Assembly: GCF_020740795.1 (NCBI RefSeq)
Contig: NC_067302.1
Coordinates: 1,335,001-1,399,000 of the forward strand
Direction: 5' to 3'
Length of the DNA: 64,000 nt
Source of the DNA: Apus apus
Taxonomy: Eukaryota; Chordata; Aves; Apodiformes; Apodidae
Part shown: positions 50,721 through 57,957 of the stretch, in pieces
How positions within the stretch are numbered: position 1 is the first letter of the stretch
Layout of the letters: every line of letters begins with the position of its first letter
Made by a program: the position numbers and the translations under genes
The notes under the pieces: model-generated
The model's database searches: none
The model's input: the letters and a program-made list of their open reading frames with translations, nothing else
What the model was told of the DNA's origin: nothing

Positions 50721-52500
50721 TTTTTTTAGAATGATTCAAACCTTCAGAAGGTCAAATATAAAAAAGTTTCTCTGCAGCTTTGGGGACCAAATGATCAATC
50801 TGCTGTTTCACTGACAATACAATCCATCGGTCTCATTTTTTCCCCCTCCAGGGCATCCAGCAAAATCAAGGAAGTATTTTATATGTCCAACAGCCACAGA
50901 TTTTGGTCCACCACCAACTTTAAGCAGCCTTTTTTAAATGCTCATGCGTGATACTGGATTGGGCACCAAGAGGTACCCAGCAGTAGTTTCAGGAGAGCAA
51001 TTCTGTATCTGCACAAACCAGATGGCTGCTGCAGCCATGGTTCCTAATAGAAGTTAATCTGCCCAGGCAAACACGTGCATTTTTGATACAGCTCCAGAGC
51101 CTTGAGATTGTGTTTGCCTACAAGATTGGTTTCTAGGTCCTGGGCTCAGTGTTCTTCCCAGTTATCCCTTCCCTCCTCCAGGCCAGCACCACTGCACTGC
51201 TCCAGGCCTGGGGAAGCAGCTGTGATCCTGGCATGGCTTTAAATCCAAGACTTTCTCCTACAGCTGTGCAGACAGTGCTGTGCTCTCTTCTTAGCAATCC
51301 TTTTCTCCACATCAATCCCACTTGGCTGCCCCTCACCTAACACACCCCCTATTCCAGATACTCTCCTCCCAGTGACAGGCTACCCATATCCTGGTCACTT
51401 ATTGAATAAAGTTTGACTTGGGGACCTGATCTGAGCGAAGCAGCAAAGGAAGCCTTTGTGTGATATTTTCCCACCATCCACCTTCTCTACTCCCAGCCCC
51501 TCCTTTCAGGCAAAGCTGTAAGCAAGTTGGGATGCCAGGTTAAGAGCTGGGAGTCCTCCACCGCACTAAAAGGTATGGCCAAGGAGATGAGGCAGGTTCA
51601 CAGCAGTTAACTCATCCAGATGAGCAGCTCAGCCCTGCCTGGGATCCTGGGGGGCTCCTCCCCGAGCCTATGGGGGGCTGCATGCAGGGGGCTCCTGAAA
51701 AATGGCAGGGCCCCCCCTGAGCCCCCATTCCTGCTGCTGCCTTGCCTGGGAGCAGGGATCATGCTTGGACTTGGTGCAAGCCCCAGTGTAAGCAAACTAT
51801 CTATCCTCCACCTAAACAAGAGCCACTTAAGGATGGCCCTTCAGGGAATGTCTCAGCCAGGGAATGCCACTGACAACTCCGCTGGCTTTCATGCTTCTAG
51901 ATGATATATATCATTTTAATAAAGATTGGGAGCTGTTTTACCACGGGAGCCTCATTCATGCACACATCGCACTGTCTGACAAGTAAGAGAGAAAAGTGCA
52001 AAGGTGGGCTTGGGCAGGTCCTGCTGGAGGCAATTTATCCCTGCCAAACCACCTCTGAGTTTGGCCAAGCTGGAACCACATTCACATGGCTCCAAGGCAG
52101 AGCAGACCAGGCAGTGAAGAGGCTCAGGGCTGCCAGGGCCAGCACTGCCCAGATCCACCTGCTTTGGAAGTAACTCAACCTCACAGTAGGGGGCTGACCC
52201 TCTGTCTAGGGCCCGGGTGCAGAGTGAAGCTAGCACTCTACCAGCAAGACCCTTCTCTGATCCAAAAAGGCACAATTCAGCTCCACAACACATCTGTGAC
52301 TGTATAGAGAGACAGTATTCCCTTTACAACAGTCTCTGGAGTACACACGCAGTACTGGTTCACGCAACAGGAGCATGGAGACTTCCACTTCTTTCCCCTT
52401 CCACTCAGGGCCTTTCCTTCAGCTCTAACTACCGACAGCAGAGGTAGCGGCACCCACAGAACTCCAAATTCTTCTGCTGAACTTGGTTTGCACCTGTTTC
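50721..52500 (-). other. EDN2 3' UTR and downstream DNA
   Basis: Transcribed at least in part as EDN2 3' UTR; the end is undecided between the ATTAAA at 51915-51920 and the distal AATAAA cluster. No repeat or second gene is seen. Short frames on both strands have no recognisable content. Confidence 0.4.
51915..51920 (-). terminator. EDN2: Candidate proximal poly(A) signal of EDN2 (ATTAAA)
   Basis: The minus strand reads ATTAAA about 580 nt after the EDN2 stop, a common poly(A) signal variant. The implied 3' UTR length is about what I would expect for a compact endothelin-2 mRNA. No transcript evidence is available here. Confidence 0.35.
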
Positions 52501-52612
52501 TTATCTCTTCTTCTTCCAGATGTTTTTCTCCCAAGGCAGAACTGTTGGCTGCGCGTTCCTCCCGGAACGGTGCTGGTGCTTGCCAAGCCTCAGCCTGGAG
52601 ACAGCAAGGTCC
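52501..52612 (-). CDS. EDN2: EDN2 coding exon 5: C-terminus and stop
   Basis: 112 nt after acceptor CTTCTGTTCACAG (AG at 52614-52613). It completes the split Arg codon, then encodes [13 protein letters not shown] and a basic tail ending WKKKR, then TAA (complement of 52503-52501). The basic end resembles RWRKR of human EDN2. This terminal segment is poorly conserved in the family; the reading frame, phase and total length support it. Confidence 0.9.
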
Positions 52613-55600
52613 CTGTGAACAGAAGAGACATCAGGGTCATGCTCCACTTCATTTTCCTGCTGCTCAGCAGCAGCTTATGTTAGGATACTTATCTAGTCCT
52701 TGCCAAGGTGTTGGTTTTTTTTTTGAGGCAGAAGATGGGGAAGGAAGTGGGGCAGCTTCTAGCTGCTGCTGTACTAAGCCACAGCAGAGACCTGTCCAGC
52801 CCAATATCCCCTTCCCACCAGTGGCAGAGGCTTCAAGGAGCCTTTCAAGCAAGGCATGACCCAAGTAATGCCTCCCCAGGTTGACCATTCAGAAATTGTT
52901 CCTGTTGCCTCTGATTTAACTGCCACCAATGGACCAAGCCTCCTTTGATTTCCCAACTTCCCTTAACTCATTCACACTCCTGGAACCCACAGTTTCTTCC
53001 AGCAGCAAGTTCTACAACTCACCAATTTGAGGGGAGAGAAGCTGTGTCACAAAACCTGTTGGACAATCAATCATTGTCCTGCATGATGCCCTCCCTTCCC
53101 ACCTTCTTGTACATCAGCTATTTGCCTGTCCCATATCAGAGGAACTTCCCATTCCAATCAAGAAGTACATTTTTTCTCTAGTTTTGGAAGGACACAAGCA
53201 AGCCTGGTTCCCTCAGCTGTTAGCCTTTAATTCTACAGAGTGCAGATATAGTTGTCTCCTTATTTCAAGGGAGACAAGAGGGGGACACAAGGTGAAGTCC
53301 AAGTGGCAACTGCAGCCCGGGGTTACAACTGCAGGTTTTTAAAGTGTTTATGAGGGAAGTCGAGAGCAGGTTTCAGTGTTGTGCTCACCTGAGAGCTCTC
53401 AGCAGGCTGTGGTGGGAAGGCCTCTGTGGAGCCTCCACTGATGCTCCAGAGCTCCCTGGCAGCTTCAGGCTCTGAAGGTACCTAACGAGCAAGAGGAGAT
53501 GCATGAAGCACTCACACCAGCCATAAGTATCAGGGGGAGTGATGCTCTGATGTCACCAGTGACAGATGAAGACAGTTGAAGGGTTAATTGCAGCTATTTG
53601 AGAGCTATTTATAGCTCACTTTTACTTCTATCCTTGCTTTATTCACAGTCATATTAAATCATTGGGGATTTTAAGTATTGCCTTGGCATTAAATTAATGA
53701 CAGAACTCTACAGTGACTTTGCTCCCCACCTCCCCACACTGGAAGCACTCCTACACTGCTGGCTGAAGCAAGACAGCTGAGAGCCCCTGTGTGCTATACA
53801 AGAGTAGGGTACAGAATATTTTGACTTCCCAGTCCCAGCAGTCCTGGTCTCCTGCAGCCTCTCCCACCTGAGTCATGCAGAAGAGACTCTGGTGTCCCAA
53901 AGTTTCACACCCTCTGCTTGTCCCTCTCCCAGAGTGCTGCCACCTCCTCCTTCCCACCTGGCAGCAGGAGGGATGGAGGTAACATGACCTCATATCAGCT
54001 GGTAAAGTGACTATTCTACAACAAACACCCCAGTCACCCTTGGCCGAGGCCTCTCGAGAGGGGTTTGGAAGCCACCAGACAAGTTCCAGCTGTTTGCGAA
54101 GAGCCATGTAGGGAGGCTGGAGAGATACTGCAGCTCCCAAGCTTTGTCTGCTTGGGCAGCCCCCAGGGACAGCTCCAGGACCCTTGACTTACCCAGGCTT
54201 GGCCAGGCAGAAGGTGGCACAGATGCTGTCCCTGGAGAGCGTGCACTGACACCTGCTGAGCGACCTCCTGCGCCGCCTGGGCGGGCTTCCCAAGCCATAG
54301 GGAGCGGTGTGGCTGGTAAAAAAACACAAAAGAAATCAGCTATGGAACCAACTTTTGATTAGCCAACAGGTTTATAACACAGCCCTGGGAGGCAGCCAAG
54401 CCAGTGTCAGGATAATAAAAAACTCATCTATAGACATAAGGTGAAAAGGTCACTGATAGGTCTAAGCCTTTATACTCCAGCTCCTCTCCCACCTACTGTT
54501 TTCCCCACCCTACCCCTCCCAGGGAGATTGCTGTACCAGTATGTGCTGGGTTGCAAGTGGAATTTTCTCTCAGCAGCCCAGGCCCCTGTGCAAGGGTTGC
54601 CACACGGGCTGGGTGAGCTGGCAGCTCACCTGTGTGGCACAGCTCAGGAGGAGCCTGGCTGCCCCACTGCACCAGCCCCAGTTTCCAGCAGCAGCAGCAG
54701 CCAGTTGTTTCTCCAGAACGCAGATGCCAGGGCTTTCCCTTCCCCCCATCTCCTCCCTCCCCCGCCACCCCCGGGTTTTAACACGCAGGACATAGTACAA
54801 ATGAAGATGTCTCGGGGCCATAACAGGTTCTTCTGATCGCAGCATGCTTTCAGAGCTGTTAGCACATTCCCACTCCATCTCTGATCGCAATCTCCTTACT
54901 CTCCCAGAGGGTTTAGGATTGGCAGTGACTGCAACTATTCTCTGAGCAAGCAGAGAGTTGTAATTGCACGTTAGCAAGCAAGCCTGATTATAACCACACC
55001 TGAGCACATGTGTTTTGCTACAGTGTGATGGCCATTGGTCTGAAACTGCTCGGCAAAGCTGCTGTAGCATTCTTGAGGGCAGGACTTGGCAGGCAGAGGA
55101 CGCTAGTCCAGCCCAGCACTGCCTCGTTAGCGGTGCTGGCGGTTGGTGCTCAGGGTTACAGCTCTCAAGTGGGCAGAGGAACTTTCTGACTCGCAGCTCT
55201 GGGATCTCGGTGCTGCTCTTGGCTTGCAGAGGTACAAATCTCAGAAAGATGCACCCAGGAGGAGGCAGTTCCCCCGGCTTTCACACCCCTCCCCCGTGGG
55301 TTATCCTGAAATTCCTGAGCAGAAGAAGCACAGCTCGTCCCTTTGTAGATGCTGGAAGTAACTCGCAAAGCTCTCCGGGTCAGGTGCTGCCAGAGCCCTG
55401 CAGCGCTGGGATGTTTTCTCACCCTCCTCTAACCTTACCCCATCCTCGATCAGAAAGGACAGTCACTTACTCATGGTCAGAGCCACCCCCCACCCTCCAT
55501 AAAGCTCCGTTCATGCTCACCCTGGTGTGTTGACCCAGATGATATCAAGGTGACAGAAGTAGATGCATTCCTTATCCAGCCAGCTGTTGCAGGAGCATCG

Positions 55601-56066
55601 CTTGGTCCGGGGGTGCACAGCAGCGGCTGCAGCCAGGGGGGACTCCAGGGGAGGAGGGTGGCCCATACCTGCAGCAGAAGGAGGAAGGGATGAGTCGCAG
55701 GCTGGGTGCCTGTCCGGGGTGTCCCCTCAGCAGTCACACCTCAGGTGAGGAGCAGGGCGAGTTGGATAAGCAGGCAGACGGGAGGTGCAGCCTCGTGCGG
55801 GCTCATCAAAGACTCCTACAAGCCCGGCAGCCGCGGGGGCCACCCCCGCAGCGAGGACAGGGCGAAGCCACCGCGCCGTGCCCCCCAGCAGGCAGCCAGC
55901 CCCCGGGCAGCCCCGCTCCCCCCGCCCAGGGGGCTCAGACGGGTCCCCCCGCAGCGCAGCCCCCCCCGGGGGGCCCGAGCCCCTCTCCAAGCAGGGGCTC
56001 ACCGTCTCCCAGGAGGGCGCAGAGGGCGAAGGCCAGCAGCAGCACCCCCGCGGGCTGGCTGGGCAT
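52501..56066 (-). CDS. EDN2: Preproendothelin-2 (EDN2), five coding exons, complete
   Basis: Encodes the secreted precursor of endothelin-2, a vasoconstrictor and smooth-muscle-contracting peptide that acts on the G-protein-coupled receptors EDNRA and EDNRB. Coding exons are 56066-56003, 55668-55521, 54312-54193, 53481-53389 and 52612-52501; intron phases are 1, 2, 2, 2. The joined frame is 537 nt, 178 residues plus TAA, the same length as human EDN2. In order: hydrophobic signal peptide (about 1-22); propeptide ending in RTKR (42-45, furin site); mature peptide 46-66 with Cys 46, 48, 56, 60 and C-terminal [10 protein letters not shown] after Trp66, the converting-enzyme cut; TAPYGLG; RRRRR (83-87), second furin site; endothelin-like repeat with Cys 92, 94, 102, 106; C-terminus ending WKKKR. 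SWLDKEC and TAPYGLG followed by PPRRRRRSL identify EDN2 rather than EDN1 or EDN3. The start ATG has G at -3, and no upstream ATG is seen between it and the expected TSS. Confidence 0.97.
53389..53481 (-). CDS. EDN2: EDN2 coding exon 4: C-terminal propeptide
   Basis: 93 nt between acceptor TCTTGCTCGTTAG and donor GTGAGC. It encodes [12 protein letters not shown], a less conserved Ser/Pro/His stretch, and SLLRAL before a split Arg codon. Across the next junction this gives LLRALRD, corresponding to LLQRLRD of human EDN2, which supports both splice sites. The middle of the exon cannot be recognised by itself; phase and the conserved end define it. Confidence 0.9.
54193..54312 (-). CDS. EDN2: EDN2 coding exon 3: big-ET tail and endothelin-like repeat
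   Basis: 120 nt after acceptor TTTTTTTACCAG and before donor GTAAGTC. It begins with the third base of a split Gly codon and encodes [11 protein letters not shown], then RRRRR, then SLSR and the endothelin-like repeat C-x-C-x7-C-x3-C (residues 92-106). The Cys spacing repeats that of the hormone, a hallmark of prepro-endothelins. It ends two bases into a codon. Confidence 0.96.
55521..55668 (-). CDS. EDN2: EDN2 coding exon 2: mature ET-2 peptide
   Basis: 148 nt between a pyrimidine-rich acceptor ending CTGCTGCAG (AG at 55670-55669) and donor GTGAGC (55520-55515). It encodes an Ala-rich propeptide, the RTKR furin site and the whole 21-residue hormone plus VNTP. The four cysteines are spaced as in all endothelins (positions 1, 3, 11 and 15 of the peptide; family disulfides 1-15 and 3-11). 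Asp8, Glu10, Phe14 and the C-terminal Trp21 needed for receptor binding are present. Confidence 0.97.
56003..56066 (-). CDS. EDN2: EDN2 coding exon 1: signal peptide
   Basis: 64 coding nt starting at the ATG (56066-56064), in the context GCC-ATG. They encode MPSQPAG followed by the hydrophobic run [13 protein letters not shown] and Asp21. The exon ends one base into a Gly codon (phase 1) before donor GTGAGC (56002-55997). In endothelin genes the first exon carries the 5' UTR and the signal peptide, which matches. Confidence 0.95.
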
Positions 56067-56151
56067 GGCCGCGGCTCGGGCAGGCTGGGGTGGCTGGAGA
56101 GAGTTGGAAGCTTTGGGCTTGTTTTGGTTCTTGCTTTTTGGTTTGGTTTTG

Positions 56152-56244
56152 TTTTTTTTTTTTTCCCCTCTTTTTTTTTTTTTTCCCCTCCTTTTTTTTT
56201 TTTTTTTTTTCCTCCTTCTTTTTCCTCCTTTTCCCCTCTTTTTT
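56152..56244. repeat. 93-base homopyrimidine tract (homopurine in the EDN2 5' UTR)
   Basis: Uninterrupted C/T on the plus strand: T-runs of 13, 15 and about 20 separated by CCCCTC-type blocks. On the EDN2 sense strand this is A/G only and should lie within the transcribed 5' leader, about 86 nt upstream of the ATG. T-richness begins earlier, at about 56120. The exact length is uncertain because such runs are hard to sequence. Confidence 0.85.
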
Positions 56245-56342
56245 GCCTTCTTTCCACACCCTCTCCCGCTGCTCGCCGGGGCGCGGTGCCGGAGCCGCAG
56301 CCGCTGCGGAGCCTCTGGAGCCGCAGGGCGCCCGGCAGGTGC

Positions 56343-56348
56343 TTTATA
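56343..56348 (-). promoter_or_regulatory. EDN2: TATA box of EDN2
   Basis: The minus strand reads GGGCTATAAAGCACC here, a good TATA box. The start site would fall roughly 25-32 bases downstream, near 56310-56320, giving a 5' UTR of about 250 nt. Endothelin genes are typically TATA-driven. The exact TSS cannot be read from sequence. Confidence 0.8.
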
Positions 56349-56361
56349 GCCCCGGCAGAGC

Positions 56362-56385
56362 CCGCTCCGCCCCGCTCCGCCCCGC
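56362..56385. promoter_or_regulatory. Paired GC boxes upstream of the EDN2 TATA box
   Basis: Two CCGCCCC motifs (56367-56373 and 56377-56383) lie 10 bp apart, immediately upstream of the TATA box. They are likely SP/KLF-family sites, and no CCAAT box was seen nearby. Confidence 0.6.
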
Positions 56386-56454
56386 GCGGGGATCCGCGGG
56401 GAGGGTCCGCGTGGGGGCGGCGGGGGAGGAACCCCCGGGGCAGCTCCCCCCTCT

Positions 56455-57210
56455 TCCCGTGGGCAGCCCTTCCCCCGCGGGACGCTCCTTCCCTCTCCTC
56501 CGTGGGCAGCCCCTCTGCCCTGGGCACCCTCCTTGCACCCGTGGGCAGCCTTCCCCTGGCGAACAGACCTGTCCCCTCCGCGGGGAGCCTTCCCACCGTG
56601 GGCAGCCCTTTTCCCGTGGGCAGCCCCTTCCACTCGTGGGCAGCCCCCTCTCCTTCCCCCCCCATCCCTAGATGAGCCCCTTCCCACCGTGGGCAGCCCC
56701 TTTCCCGTGGGCAGCCCCTTCCATCCGTGGGCAGCCCTCTCTCCTGCCCCCCCATTCCTAGATGAGCCCCTTTCCCCCGTGGGCAGACCCCCTTTCCCGT
56801 GGGCAGCCCTCTCCTTCCCCGCCATCCCTAGATGAGCCCCTTTTCCCCCGTGGGCAGCCCCCTTTCCCGTGGGCAGCCCTCTCCTTCCCCGCCATCCCTA
56901 GATGAGCCCCTTTTCCCCCGTGGGCAGCCCCCCTTTCCCGTGGGCAGCCCCCTCTCCTTCCCCCCCATCCCCAAATGAGCCCCTTTCCCGTGTGGGCAGC
57001 TCCTGTGGGCAGCCTCTTTCCCGTGGGCAGCCCTCTCCTGCCCCCCCATCCCTAGATGAGCCCCTTTTCCCCCGTGGGCAGCCCCTTTCCCGTGGGCAGC
57101 TCCCTCTCCTTCCCCCCCCCCATCCCCACATGAGCCCCTTTCCCGCGTGGGAAGCCCCCCCTTTCCCGTGGGCAGCCTCTTCCCCCCATGGGCATCCCTC
57201 CCTCCCTCGC
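56455..57210. repeat. C-rich minisatellite array with GTGGGCAG core
   Basis: About twenty exact GTGGGCAG cores in a C-rich background, each in a short unit of roughly 15-30 bp such as TTTCCCGTGGGCAGCCC. A higher-order unit is marked by ATCCCTAGATGAGCCCC, whose GATGAG-type hexamer starts at 56671, 56761, 56831, 56901, 56974, 57055 and 57129, giving spacings of 90, 70, 70, 73, 81 and 74 bp. The array makes long but spurious open frames on both strands. Confidence 0.9.
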
Positions 57211-57281
57211 TCGGGCAGCCCCCCCCCGTGGACAGGCCTTTTCCCCCGCGGACACCCATCCCTCCCACTGGTGGGCAGACC

Positions 57282-57489
57282 CGCGGGGGTCCCGCGTGGG
57301 GGCAGCAGGGGAAGGAGCAGGCAGTTCGCAGCCGCCGCCGGCAGATGGAGCCGCCTTTGCAGCCGCTGCCCTCCCGACCCACAGCCCGGGGGATCTGAGG
57401 GGTCCCGGCAGAGGGTCCCCCAGGCTGCCTACAGCCCCCGCTGCTCCTCTGGGTTTGGCAAAGGCAGGGCCAGCCTGGTCTGCGTGGAA
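57282..57489. other. GC-rich segment between the minisatellite and a CR1
   Basis: Contains GGTCCCGCGTGGGGGCAGCA, which closely resembles the sequence at about 56404-56425 on the other side of the array, then CpG-rich CCGCCGCCGG DNA. No gene is recognised. Confidence 0.4.
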
Positions 57490-57957
57490 CGTTGATAGAG
57501 CAGGTCCAAGGGAAGGCACCAAGATGGTCCCAGGGCTGGAGCAGCTCTGCTCTGGAGCCAGGCTGGGAGAGTTGGGGTGTTCAGCCTGGAGAGGAAAAGG
57601 CTCCAGGGAGACCTGAGAGCACCTTCCAGTGCCTGAAGGGGCTGCAGGAAAGCTGGGGAGGGGCTTGGGACAAGGGCAGGGAGGGATGGGATGAGGGGGA
57701 AGGGATTCCAGCTGGAAGAGGGAGATGGAGCTGAGATGTGAGGGAGAAATTCTTTGTTGTGAGGGTGGTGAGAGCCTGGCCCAGGTTGCCCAGGGAAGCT
57801 GTGGCTGCCCCATCCCTGGCAGTGTTGAAGGGCAGGTTGGATGGGGCTTGGAGCAGCCTGGGCTGGGGGGAGGTGTCCCTGCCCATGCAGGGGGTGGGGA
57901 CGAGATGGTCTTTTCCGTTCCCCTCCAACCCAAGCCAGTCTGGGATTCTGTGATTTA
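57490..57957 (+). mobile_element. CR1 LINE 3' part, plus strand, beside the EDN2 CpG island
   Basis: GAGAGTTGGGGTGTTCAGCC, AAGGCTCCAGGGAGACCTGA, TTGCCCAGGGAAGCTGTGGC, GGAGGTGTCCCTGCCCATGC and the tail AGTCTGGGATTCTGTGATTT. About 465 bp, 5'-truncated, same tail type as 15867-16081. It marks the outer edge of the CpG-rich block. Confidence 0.94.

Larger units (their letters stand above)
52613..56002 (-). other. EDN2 introns
   Basis: Intron 1 (55669-56002, 334 bp) is GC-rich. Intron 2 (54313-55520) is 1208 bp, intron 3 (53482-54192) 711 bp and intron 4 (52613-53388) 776 bp. All four are GT-AG. No transposable element or second gene was recognised in any of them, although the flanking DNA is repeat-bearing. 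Confidence 0.85.
55780..57450. promoter_or_regulatory. CpG-rich island over the EDN2 promoter and first exon
   Basis: GC content and CpG frequency rise sharply against both flanks. The CpG-dense core is about 55780-56470 (intron 1, exon 1, promoter). CpGs continue in the minisatellite, mainly one per CCCGTGGG unit, and in a second dense patch at 57220-57400. Flanking DNA has the usual CpG-poor vertebrate look. Confidence 0.75.

Noticed and set aside
54011..54327. Two minus-strand frames of 95-97 codons over EDN2 exon 3
   Set aside because: They are alternative frames of the exon and its introns; the endothelin frame is fixed by the Cys pattern and intron phases.
55477..55737. 86-codon minus-strand frame over EDN2 exon 2
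   Set aside because: Shadow frame; the hormone is encoded in a different frame bounded by splice sites.
52501..56066. EDN1 or EDN3 as the identity of the endothelin gene
   Set aside because: The peptide has SWLDKEC and the precursor has TAPYGLG followed by PPRRRRRSL, which fit EDN2. EDN1 has a CSCSSLMD start and EDN3 a CTCFTYKD start.
55727..56755. 342-codon open frame on the minus strand, with several others of 180-321 codons on both strands across 55.7-57.9 kb
   Set aside because: They are produced by the GC-rich promoter and the minisatellite, where stop codons are rare. The translations are low-complexity repeats (for example GKGLPTG), and the real EDN2 exons use only short parts of this region.
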